The notes beneath the pieces are model-generated. The model did no database searches. It saw nothing but the letters and a program-made list of their open reading frames with translations, and had not been told where the DNA came from. From the NCBI GenBank assembly GCA_002749535.1, contig MZZL01000403.1:582209-646208 (forward strand): a stretch of DNA of 64,000 nt, in the 5' to 3' direction. The DNA is from Apophysomyces variabilis (Eukaryota > Mucoromycota > Mucoromycetes > Mucorales > Mucoraceae). This document shows, in pieces, positions 35,609 to 47,369 of the stretch (the first letter of the stretch is position 1; each line of letters starts with the position of its first letter). Position numbers and translations under genes: made by a program.

Positions 35609-37184
35609 ATGGTCATTGATCAACTCGCTCTTCCATCTGCTCCACCTCCCAGTGGTTCTAACTACTCTGCAGAACACGGCTGCTTCGAAGGTCCTGAAAA
35701 ATTACTCGAAGTCTGGTTCTCGCCCTCACCCGAAAGTCCGCGTCCGAATAGCCCGGATCAGTTTGATTCGGATATGTCGGACGTCTCTAACCCACCCACA
35801 CCACGTGAGGCTGGTCTGCCTCTAGGTCTATATCCTGATCTTCGAACCGTCGACAAACCCACTTGGGATGCTATGTTGGCCACTGTCAAATGTACTGTCC
35901 TTAGTGTCCTACAGAACGATCACGTCGATGCCTATCTACTCAGGTAAGACATTCGAAAAAAAAAGACACCAAATAGAAATAGCTTCCCTACCTCGCGAAC
36001 GAGAGAGAGAAGAAAAAGGAAACATCCAGGAACAGGCTATCCAATTGACGATCTATCGCGCTTTCGCACCTCTTTCTTCCTTTCCCAGTGAGTCGTCCAT
36101 GTTTGTCTATCCACACAAGTTGGTCATCAAGACATGCGGTACAACCACCTTGCTTAAGGCTCTGCCTTATATCCTTGAAATTGCCAAGTCGCGGTGTGGT
36201 TTCGACAGAGTCTACCGATTATTTTACTCTCGTAAATCCTTCATGTTTCCCGAAAAGCAACCGGGCCCTCACAGGAGTTGGGAAGAAGAGGTGAACTATC
36301 TGGACAACCATTTTGGTAAGTGGGAAATAACGAAATGAAAGGCGTGGAAGGCAAAGGAAAGGAGTTTTTCTCATGGAAGACAAAAATTGTGCTTTGCTTT
36401 TTTAGACAATGGGGCTGCTTATGTGATCGGTGACACAAATGTGGACGAGTGGTATCTTTATCTGACGACCCCCAGATACGATGACCACCACACGGTTAAC
36501 ATGCAGCAGCTGATGGCTGAAACGGATGGCATGTCCTGGATGGCTGAAAAAGAGTGTTCCTGGACAAAAATGTCCTCGCGTTCCACAATACCAACGCATG
36601 CTATTACGCATCATTCGGCCTATCGTACCCATGATGAGACGATCGAGATTCTCATGACAAATCTGGATCCTATGGCAATGAAGGCCTTTTACCAACAAGA
36701 TGATGAACCATCAGGCCTGATCGGTGGCAAGCGTGTGGACATCGATACCGGTCTGCGAAAGGTTTATCCCAATGCCAAGGTCGATTCATTCCTGTTTGAA
36801 CCCTGTGGCTATTCCGCCAATGGTCTTCTCGAGGACGGGTACTACACAATCCATGTGACACCTGAGCCACAATGCTCCTATGCCTCCTTTGAGACGACCA
36901 TTCCTGCCCATCTTTCGCATCCTATCCAGAACCCCGGCAAGAGAAGCTCGACGGAAGAATCCGTTTGCAGATTGATTCGCCAAGTCGTCGATATCTTCCA
37001 GCCAGGTTCATTCACCGTGACTTACTTTAAAGCCAATGATTCGGTGGATGGAAAGACGTCGGATGACAATGTCGGTCACCTCATGCGTACCTTGGGCCAA
37101 TATGGAGGCTACAAGCGAAAGGATCGTATCCTTCATGAATTTGACGGCTATGACTTTATCTTTGGTCACTACAAGCGTATTTAG
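35609..37184 (+). CDS. SPE2: S-adenosylmethionine decarboxylase proenzyme
   Basis: Makes decarboxylated S-adenosylmethionine, the aminopropyl donor for spermidine and spermine. The model is join(35609..35943,36089..36315,36406..37184), 446 residues. The self-cleavage site SESSMFV spans the first intron, with S114 as the residue that becomes the pyruvoyl group after cleavage behind E113. The catalytic Cys is in KTCGTT (C128), 14 residues on as in the human enzyme. [41 protein letters not shown] and [18 protein letters not shown] complete the family signature. The N-terminal 60 residues are a Pro/Ser-rich fungal extension. The gene is transcribed toward Trm11 with about 830 bp between. Confidence 0.95.
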
Positions 37185-38018
37185 CTTTTTTTTTTCTCTT
37201 TCAGCTTGCTTTCTTCAAATTTTTTTTTATTTCTATGTTTACCCCTTTCTATCCCGTCTTATGTGATAAACTTTGTTTTAACGGGTTCATCTTTAAAATT
37301 GTTTGTCGTCAGGCATCGGGATCAACTCTTCGCTATCTTTTATCTCTGAATCAAACTATATCAAGCAGCAATGAAGAAAAAGCATTGTGCAACTTTATGG
37401 TACGATCGTTTCAGGTCCTTCTCGTATCATCGTCAATAGCATGAAATCATTTATATGCGTTAATTCACAACGAGATGCTACTGTAGCGTGCCATCTCTGG
37501 AGGAATACACGCTTCCCATAATACCGTATGGATTGCCGTCCAAGTAAGTCAGCAATGACTGATCTGGTGGAAGGTTAATAGTTGGGACGTCTTTGTGTGT
37601 AGGATTCTACGTCATGCAAAAACAAACACCATGAGAAATGCGAGATAGCAAAGTTACGTCAAAATATATGAGGATAATTTGGCATAAAAAACCAAGACTT
37701 GACGTATTACTTCATGTAAACCAACGCTCAACCCTTCCAGAAGTGAAGCTGTTTTGAAAAAACGTACTGGGCAACAAAGGTGCTTTAGAAACAGTAAATA
37801 TACCGTGTTGTATTCCTTCTGCTACAGTAATATGTAGCAAGCGTGTGCAATAGGGAAGTCTCTGTGCACAGGTGTCCTTGTTCGTTTTCTTCCACGTAGA
37901 GGAGCAATAGTAAGGGACTCCGATTTGGGGTCCTTGCGGGGGGTGGCTGAGAAGAAAAAGCATTGTTGCCTCTTTTTTTCATTCTTTCGGTTCGTTCCTT
38001 CTTTTTTTCTTTTTTTCG
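37185..38018. other. Intergenic region
   Basis: About 830 bp between the decarboxylase stop and the Trm11 start. It contains the 3' end of the former and T-rich tracts (37970-38016) just before the latter. No gene recognised. Confidence 0.5.
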
Positions 38019-40030
38019 ATGCCGTTGTACCTCATTCAGTTTGCTCAAGTGCGTCCATAAAAAGAAGAGGAGTTATTCATAAAATAAACCAAAAACCAAC
38101 AACCACATGTAGTTCCACAACGAATTTCGACTTCCGGAATTCCGATCCTTGGCCCAACTTGAGAAGATCAAATATAGTTATGTCGAAGAAGACTACAAAC
38201 TTGACGTAAGAACGCTGCACATACACAGAGAAAACACTGGAGAAGTGTTGATGCGCCATGAATAACCATTGTATTAGAATCCTTTCTTCGTAGTGGAACT
38301 GGATTCCGATGACGATGCTCGAAAACTCGTACGAAGAGCCATTTTGATTAAGTAAGGGAAACAAAACCTTATTTGTTCAATAAGCATGAATGAGGAAAAT
38401 TCTTAAACAGGACGATTGATGTTCTGTTTTATTATGATCTTATAGAAATGTGTATGAAATTTGGGGTCAAGGCAAGAGTTATGAAGAAGTTCATGCGGAT
38501 GTCAAATCAAGCCCGGAACGCTGGGTAAGAGAAAAGAAAAAAAATCGAACAAAAAGGAAACAACGCGGTATAGACTAAAGAGATATCTCGATATACAATT
38601 ACAAAGCCTGCGTACAATGATCTATCATTCAAATTTACAGTTTCTTGCTTTGGTTCGACTATCAACGCCAAACGACAACTTGAAGTGATCAATTCTTTTT
38701 CGTACCTTGGCTTTGATGGTCCCATCGACATGAAGAACCCCGATGTGCAATTTGGCGTGCTCGAGGATTATGGGTCCATGGCAGGCATCGCAGGTGCACC
38801 TGCAGAAGCACCTGAACGTATCTTTATGGGCCGACTGGTAGCATCCGGTAGCCGCGATTTAGTCCAGAAATACAATCTCAAAAAACGAAAGTATCTTGGT
38901 ACCACTTCAATGGACGCAGAACTTTCTCTAGTCATGGCAAACCAGGCCCTGGCTGGACCAGGCAAATTGGTCTATGACCCTTTTGTGGGCACTGGCAGTT
39001 TTCTGTTCACTTGCGCACATTTCGGATCCTATACATTGGGTTCCGATATTGATGGTCGTCAGATCCGAGGCAAATCAGCAGACAGCGGCGTGAAATCCAA
39101 TATCAAGCAATATAATCTTCAGGGTCGTGTACTGGATTCGTTAGTATTTGATGTATGCCACCATCCTTGGCGATGCAAGGATTGGTTGGATGCCATCGTC
39201 ACAGGTAAAAGACAACAAGAGAATTAGCGAGTTTATACAACGGAACTAAATTTTTTTTTATCTATAGATCGTAAGTTCGTTTTTCCTTGACAGTATGACG
39301 GTAAAAGTTCTGCTGGCTTCTGGAACTGACTGTATGCCTCTCATAGCTCCTTATGGCGTGCGTGCAGGCGCCAAAAAGTTAGGAAGAAAAGATAAAAAGC
39401 CTTTGCAAATGCGAATGTACGATGGCGTGCCCATGCATACGTAAGTTATTCTCGTATGACTATACTTGATTGGATGATTTAACGAAGCAACAAAAAAAAG
39501 GAGGGAAGATTACTATCCACCTACTAAACCCTACGAAATGTCTGAAGTCTTGATTGATCTGCTCAACTTTGCTGCCGAGCATCTTCGTGTTGGCGGTCGA
39601 TTGGTGTACTGGCTCCCCACCGTAGTGGATGAGTAAGGAAAACAGTAGAAGCGTCGCTGTCAGACTCAACGTATTTCTGCCATATAGATATTCCAATACA
39701 GATGTGCCTGAACATCCTAGTATGCTGTTGGTTTCCAACAGCGAGCAAAACTTTGGGCCTTGGTCGCGCCGTTTGATCACTATGGAGAAGACCCGTCCTT
39801 ATGACTCGAATGAAACAGCTACTATGCCAGCTAAAGAAGAAGACAAATCGTTTGTTTCTGAGAAATCTGCACAAGAGGGAGAAGATGCATCCAAACAACC
39901 TGGTCATTTCTTGTTCCGTGAAAAGGTAATAGCTAAAAACAGATTAGAAATATCCGCCTCGCGTTGCTGATATCTTTCTGTTATACTCTAGTACTTTAAT
40001 TTGGGACGTCAGACAGATACAGCCTCATAA
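38019..40030 (+). CDS. TRM11: tRNA (guanine10-N2)-methyltransferase catalytic subunit, with a 3-nt microexon
   Basis: Methylates G10 of tRNA together with Trm112 in the cytoplasm. The model is join(38019..38048,38113..38205,38278..38351,38446..38524,38607..39204,39268..39270,39347..39440,39504..39632,39688..39925,39992..40030), 458 residues, close to the human protein (463). An N-terminal THUMP-like part (FHNEFRLPEFRSLAQLEKIK) is followed by the SAM-binding motif YDPFVGTGSFL (D216) and the catalytic motif TDPPYGVRAGAKKLG (D292-Y295). The DPPY motif is only formed if the three-base exon ATC at 39268-39270 is included. Without it the frame is kept but reads TAPYG. The acceptor before EDYYPPTKPYEMSEV lies behind an A-rich tract and is the weakest junction. 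The gene is convergent with Utp10, 82 bp apart. Confidence 0.92.
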
Positions 40031-40112
40031 ACATCAAATGTTTAGAAATAAAATAAAAGTAAAAATTTTAGAAAGATATATAATACAGACATTAAGAAAA
40101 AAAAAAGGTTTC

Positions 40113-43100
40113 TTAATTGAAGAATTTATCTAAGCTTTCTCCCAGATGGGTCTCAATTTGTGCATTGACCTGCTGCACAAGTTTCTCAACCCGGACATCA
40201 TCGTCTAAAAAGTTGAAAGTGATGAGTTATTGGTATACAAATTCAGTGATAGTCAACTCACCCTCCATTAATTCAGCCAAGAAGGAGATACTTTCTGCCA
40301 GGAAGAGTAACCATTCTTCTCCAAGACGATTGTAGAACTCCTCAATACATCGAAGAGCCGCCAATCGGATTTCAGCCGTTTCTTCTCTGGTCTTCATCAA
40401 CACCTTATGGTTCAATGGCTTCCAGAGCGTGTCGTTGGATACCGTTACGGCCATTTGACCAATACATGGCACCAGATAAGTTGTCATGCGGCTGAGATAG
40501 TTCTCTGCATCGCCTGCCGCAGTCACCAGCATCTGATCGACCACAGGATCGAGAATCTTTTCAAACTTCTCGGCGTTCCACAAGTTATCACTGTCATACA
40601 AGAACGATTTACGGAGCACCGTTACCAAGACGTTCCACAGACCATCCGGTACATCATCGCCATCCACATAACGTTGCAACCGGGAAATCACATCGTCAAC
40701 GACATAACCAAAGTATGGCGTGAAAATGGACTTGAGTTTCTCAAGCAAAGCATCCAAAAGCTTGTAGAAGAACAACACTCGCTTCTTAGCTTCGTCACTG
40801 AACGTTTCACCATCCACTGCCAATTCCATCGTTGCCCAATCAACGACCTTGAGGAACAGAGGCTTGAACAGGGTCTCGTTAAGCTTCATGACCAGATCAA
40901 GGAAAGAAGATACAATAGCCTCTTCCATCTCCTGGAGCTCGTCCTCAGCAAAGACACCATCATGCTCACGTCGCATATCGAAGGCTCCAAGGAAGAACTT
41001 GAACAAGGGTTTATAATGCACCGTTACCACATCACGAGACATTGCTCGGATAGCTTGTGAGACAACCGAATATAAGGCCAATGTGGACTAACCATGGTTT
41101 GAAGAAATCAGCATCCACCACTCTTCGCTTATTGTCTTTTTTTCTTGTTTTTGTATTAGGAAAAGAGGAAAACACTTACATCTTTGCCATTCTTCACCGC
41201 TGCGGCATAGCTTGCGAAAACGGGGTTTAATAACACGCGAGGTGGTACGTTAGAGGCAAGGCCAGAAAGTACCGCTGCCACCTTATCCTTCACAGCCGCC
41301 TTTTGGGTATCAGCACTGTCATAGGCATAGATCGAAGGATGCAGGAGACCGCAAAGCATCTTAGACAGATATGGGCTCACGAAGTGAGGAAGTGTTTCCA
41401 CAATGATGTCCAATGCACTGATTACACTGAGCTGCAGTGTGGCATTGGGGTTTTCAGCCTCAATTGTGGCCGAGAGGACGTCCATCACGGCAGGCATAAA
41501 CTTGGGAAGATGCGGCACGGCTCGAGGTCCAATCTCTTGACTATACCAGACAATTTAGTAAAGAAAAAGTAACTTTCCTTTCAGCAAGAATCAATAAACA
41601 CATACCAGATCACTGCCAAAGACACGAGGCAGGAAACCTTCAACTGAGCATTCGCCACACGCAGACCGTGTTCACCGATAATCACAGGGATAGCATCTGC
41701 GAATTGAGCGGGGTAAATGCCGCCGCACAATTTTGCTAAAGAAGAGATACACAATAAAGCAGACTGCTTGTTGATAGCAGCCTCTTCCTCGCTGGCTTTG
41801 CTTGCTTCGGTTTCGATCAATGTCGTTAGGTCAGTGATAAGATGGATAAACAAGCCTTCATCGTCTTCTGGCATCCGTCCTTCAAACGAAGCGATCTTTT
41901 GGTTCAGGATATCCATAGCACGACGACGAACAGCCATTTCGGGATGCTTGCTAAGATGCGAAATCACACCAACAAACGCACGCAGAGGAAGCAACGCGTT
42001 AATTTTCTCAAGGACATCGTATACCACTTTGGGAATTGCACGCCAGAATTTGACCACTACGGCATTGGCACCTTCCGACACAGCATAACGGTCTCTGAAT
42101 GTGGTAAAAGAGGCAATGACCTTCAAAGACACCTCTACTGCCTCAAGGTAGTAAGGCTGCATGATCTCCTCATAATTATCGGCTGCGTTGGACTGGACCA
42201 TGACCTTTGTCAGGAATGCTTTGGATGCCAAGAGTTGGCTCACAAAATTGACCGTTGCCAACTTGTATTGTCGAAGCTGTTTAGCGCTGTGTTCGTTTAC
42301 ATTGAACAACGTCGTCTCGTCCATCATTGTGTCCTCAGGTTTTTCATTTGGAAGAGCCAGTAAGCTATTGAGCAAAGCAAGAATGGCCTTCATCTGGGTT
42401 TCCACGCTGAACTGTTGCGAAATGGTCAAGCTGAACTCTGTCAAAGACTCAGCTTCGGTACGCGCTCCTCGAGCCAGTTTTTCCGTAAACTTTTCGAGCA
42501 ACAAAGAAATGATGGCATATAAGAATTCGTCTTCACCAAGGGTCTGGATGAGAACTGAGAAAAGGCGGAGGCGTCTGTGTTTGGGAATGTGGAACAAAGC
42601 ATCCACAAAGACTTTGATGATAGGCTTGACTTGAAGAACCAATGCAACTTCGTTTTCGCTGGACAGTCTGCTTGAGGCAACCAATGGAGGAATGATCTTT
42701 TCAAGCGTCTGCTGAATCACCTGGAAGCTGTAATTGTCGTCTTGGCGGAGTACATTGGCACCCATGAAAGTAAATACTTGCATGATATTATGTAACACGC
42801 ATTCAGGATACATCGAAGCCACTGTGGCCATAAGCAATAACGCATGATTGTGCGTCTGAGGGTTCTCAGTATTACGGATGCATTGAACGACCGTGTCGAC
42901 CCGCAAGATGGACTCTTCGATTTCTTTCTGTTGCTCTTCAGCAGATTGTATGATTCTCGTCAGAGAAGACATAAGCAGTTGATTGATATACTCCAATGAT
43001 ACAGGTGCGTCACGTAGATCAGCATTCACCATGGCTGTCAAGATCTCAAACAGTGGCTTAACTAACAGATGGTCGTCGATGATAGTCTTGGATTCAATCA

Positions 43101-46100
43101 ATTCAAGCATAGTAACCAACTCGTACAGGTCTACTGTTTTCGTGGTACTACTTGGCAAAATAAAGAGCAACAATATTAGTATATGGTAATTTGAAAGGAT
43201 GCCAGTTCATCGCACTTACGCTTCTGTTCGCTGACGCTTAGCTGTTTCGGTAACAGTTCCACTGATCGCCTTTGCTGTGCTTAGAAGGGGTTCCTCAAGC
43301 ATTTTAGCCGATAATGAAATATTCACAAAAACGCGTTTAGCTGCCAATACATCATTTTGCTGACCGTTCGTAGCAATATCCACAAGCACAGAAAGGATGT
43401 TTCGCTTCGCTTTATCGCTGGCCTGCTCAAAGAAATCATCTGTGATTTGCTGAAGAGCATAACGACGGGTGGAAGCTTGCCAGCCGTCTTCATCTTCTCC
43501 CTGCAGAGAGTCTTGATTAGAAAGAAGACGAAGGAACAATGGCAAGGTCTTGTCGCCTCGACCGCCAAAAGCCGATGCATTGCAAGGCAAGTAAGTACGG
43601 ATAAGTGAAGCAACCAAAGGAGTCTTGGCTGCCATACGTGGACCATTCAATGTAGATTCCAGCAGAGGTGCAAGGTTGTTCAATAAACGAGGGGTCTCAA
43701 TTCCTTGCAAGACACGCAGCAATTGGTACTGCATAGAGACACGGGGAGCTGCGTTGACATGCTTCAGTAGGTGATCCAATACATGCCCACCACGCGTCTT
43801 TGTTGCCTTGTCATTAGATCCTTCACAGAGGCTGAAGAAATCTCTGACAAGCCGCTCAGCATACACACTGTCTTGCTTGATCTCGAGATGTCGCGACCAC
43901 AGGTAGTCCACAAAGTGAGCTACGTCGTTAGAACGTAAATCAGGAATATCAGCGGCCTTCTTGGAGCCGTAAATGCTTGCTGCACTGATCACTGTTGCCT
44001 TGATGGAAGACTTGCGGTCGGTCTTATTGTCCATCACCGCATCGGTCTCATGAACCTTACGGCCAGTAGGCAAAGCCATGCTTTTATACGCAGTAAACAT
44101 ATTTTCGAGACAGTGTACAGCTTGCAAGCGAAGCATCGTATGAGTATCGCTCAAAATAGGCAGCAACGCTGGAAGAATATTTTGGTAGTCTACATAAACG
44201 TTGTTTTGAGAGTTGCATTGACCAATGTACGAAGCTGCGATTTGAATAGAGCGGGATCTGACGATAGGTGTGGTATCTATCAATAGTAAAAACAATTTTA
44301 ACATTATTCGCTTTCCTTTGGTCTGACTCTTTTCATTACCGTTGTCGGTCCAGATGCTGACAAGGAAACTAAGCATATCATCCTTCAATTGGCTCGACAG
44401 CAGTTTGACAATCATTGTTTCAAAACAGCCGAGCTGCTGACCGCCAGTGAATGTCTTGAAGAGTTCTACAACAGCATGCTTGCGTGGTAATTCTTTAACG
44501 GAGCTTTCAGCAAACCATTCGATGGTTTCGTTCGTTTGTTTCATCGAAGCGGCCATATTCCAGAGTGTTCTTTGAATCAGATTAATCAGCAATGCTGGTG
44601 GAAGGTTATCCACGGCTCTAAGCTTTTCAACAAGAACGGCCGATAAAAAAGGTTCCTTATCAGATGGTTGCTTCCAATCCACGGTGCTATATAGGTCATG
44701 TTTCGTCTTGGGAGTCATGGACGAGAAAAGGGCTGCATGCGTGTCTGCAACCAGGACAGGTTGTCTATCAGTCGGGGCAATCGAAACAGCATGACCAAGT
44801 ACCAACAGTCCGAGAACACATTCAGCAGTAGTTTGTTCCTTGATCATGCTCAGCCAGAAAGTGAGAATAGTATCTTCTTTCTGCAAATGCTCCGCCTGAG
44901 ATCGAATGAAACTAATCGTCACGTCGGAAGAAGACGACGTCTTTTCTGCTTTCTTCATATCATTGATCATCGTTTGTAGTACGCCTGATTTCTTCAAAGA
45001 GCTTTGATCAACTTGTTTCATCAATCGTGCCAAGTTTTCAACAGGCGCAGCAAAGATGAAAAGAGCGACTAGACGCGCTACAGCATCGGCTTCGGTTGGA
45101 TGGCGCTTGGTGAATTCTTTGATCAGGAAGGTGACTACTTGCAAAGTCTGTTTTCTGTTCATCGCTCCACGTTCATGCAGCAATTGAGTGACAGAAGCCA
45201 AGATCTTCTGGGAAGACACATGATCTAGCAGATGTCCAGGCACGTCGGTGACAACGTAGGACAATAGTTCGTCAAAGTTTCCGAGGCAAGCGGCAAAAGC
45301 CGATTCGATCACATCCGGCGACTACAATTAAAAGTTAGGGTACCAAAAACTTTATTCGATATTTTCCCACGCCTCACCTGTAACAATGGGCTAGTCTTAT
45401 CGCTCATGATATCCACCAACTTTTTCATGGCGACTAAACGGGCCGAGACAGCAGGGCTATTCAAGCACAAATAGAGCGTAGTATTTCCTTCACCAATCAC
45501 CTCATGTCGAGTGCCTTTGAAAGCAGTAGAAGTGAACTCATACAATGCCTTTGATTGTGTCTTGTTCAATTTGCTTGATGACTTTAATCTGGCTTCCAGC
45601 ACGGCATCTAAATCCTCAACATATCGCTGGGAGACGGTGACCAAAAGACCGTGGAAACGGGAGATGTACTTTTGTTTGTCTTCTTCTGTAAAATCGGCAT
45701 TTATGGCTGCTTCCAAATAACCGTCGAGGATCCGGTCACACATCAAGCGGATGTTGGCGCTGGACATGTATCCATTCAGGACTAATTGTTGGAGGAATTC
45801 GGCGTGTTTGATGTCGGAGGTCACGGCTGTGCAGAGTTTGGGCATCATTGCTGCCAAGAATCGATCCGTTGCATATTTTTTCGCAATCTGTAGGAAATCC
45901 TTATGGAACGACGGTGCTTTCAAGAGCTTTTCTGAAGCTTTCTTGCCAAGACCCCGGAAACTAGCTTGGGTCTGTGCCAAGTGAACCACTGTCAAAAGGC
46001 TATGACTGAAGAAAGCTTTAGAACACTTTCTAACCATTGGATCAGTGATAGCGCGTAGGCCATCATGACTGAGGGAAGCTTTTGAAGCCAACTGGGAAAT

Positions 46101-46992
46101 AATCATGTATGCAGATATCTGTAACTCTGGGGTATGACGTGCTGTTAAACTATCGATCAGATGGGGCGTCAATGCTGTTGTCATATCCTCAGTGATAGAA
46201 TTCGCCAGTCGAATGTAATCAGTGAACGTAGCAGCAAAGAAAGCATAAAGCGTCTGGAATGGTACAGGGCTGGAGATCACCATATTGCAGATGAAATCCA
46301 GGACATAGCGATCTTTGTGCAGTTTCTTAATCAGCAGCGATCTTTCGAGAGGCAATTCGCTCTGTTTCACCGGTTTCAGGAACGCCCAAGGCGACTCATC
46401 CCTACAAGAAGAAGCTTACCGTTAATTCTCATGGAATCAAACAGATATCTAGTTTCGTTCCGGATACCTACTCTATCTTTAAAATGGACACCATCTTGAC
46501 AAAAGGCTTTGTCTCATGATACGGTAAGATGCATTTCAGGATGGCCTCAATATTGAACTCATGGATGGAAAAGCGACGGATCAACCATTCCAAAACCTTG
46601 CCAGCCGGTTTAAGTAAAAAGTAAGGAGCTAATTGTTGGAGAAAGGAATTGATACTGGCATCCAACTTTTCGTTTTCTTGTTTTGTCTGAAGTAGCATTG
46701 TCAGTAAGTTTAGAGGCAAGCTCTGTATCTGTATTCTAGCATTTACCTGAAGCACTCTGTCAACCGACTTCATACTTTCCGAAAACAAGGTATTCTCAAA
46801 GGCCGAAAATTTATCGTTCATTATTACGAGCTCCATAATGCCATTGTAAGCAATGGAGTAGATCGTGTCAAGGTCTTGATCAGCTGCTTCTCGAGAATTG
46901 AACAAGAACGAAGCTTTGTGGCGGCGCGATATTTCAGTGACATTGCGTAAATCGGCGGTGCCGAGACGCTTTAGTTGCTGCTGCAATGACAT
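40113..46992 (-). CDS. UTP10: U3 small nucleolar RNA-associated protein 10 (HEATR1/BP28)
   Basis: Large HEAT-repeat protein of the small-subunit processome (t-UTP subcomplex), needed for rDNA transcription and early pre-18S processing in the nucleolus. The model is complement(join(40113..40204,40262..41087,41180..41540,41606..43147,43220..45321,45378..46401,46472..46686,46747..46992)), 2135 residues, all phases consistent. The N-terminus MSLQQQLKRLGTADLR and SSTxLF-type helices match the U3 domain. QTKQENEKLDASINSFLQQL follows once a 60-nt in-frame intron (46687-46746) is removed. HEAT repeats fill the middle, and the end contains the BP28CT domain (WNVLVTVLRKSFLYDSDNLW, GEEWLLFLAESISFLAELME). 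Length is close to human HEATR1 (about 2140) and longer than yeast Utp10. A Fanzor element sits 170 bp upstream of the start. Confidence 0.94.
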
Positions 46993-47161
46993 GACCCGAC
47001 AAACAAAGCCCTCTGATCTGCAAAGAAGAGATTCACGCAAGAAAGCAAAAAGAAAAAAAAAAAAGAGGGTCGAATGGGACGGTTATGTGACTGTGGCTAC
47101 AGAAACGGTTGTCGGAGTTGTAATTTTTTGCCATTGTTGAGGAAGATGTTCGCATCAGTTA

Positions 47162-47211
47162 CTGGTTTATTCAAAGTTTTTTAAAGATTTCATCCAAAAT
47201 TGTTTGAAGAT
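47162..47211 (+). repeat. Mariner-type terminal sequence next to the Fanzor gene
   Basis: Preceded by TA (47160-47161), it starts CTGGTTTATTCAAAG and continues AAAGATTTCATCCAAAATTG. This matches the terminal repeat of the intact Tc1/mariner element at 57752 across about 48 bp with a handful of changes. It marks one end of the element that carries the Fanzor gene. I did not find its inverted partner beyond 50316, perhaps because the CACTA element or decay interrupts it. Confidence 0.65.
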
Positions 47212-47369
47212 TTGGTATAAAAGTTATAAATAATTTGCCAACAAACTGTTAGTGATTATCCTCTGTTAAACTGTGATAGTGAACTTACCGGCGTGACCAC
47301 CTGCGAAAGATAAACGTTAGTAAAACAATCCTAACTAGAAAAATTGGCTAATACACTTACCGTAAAAAC

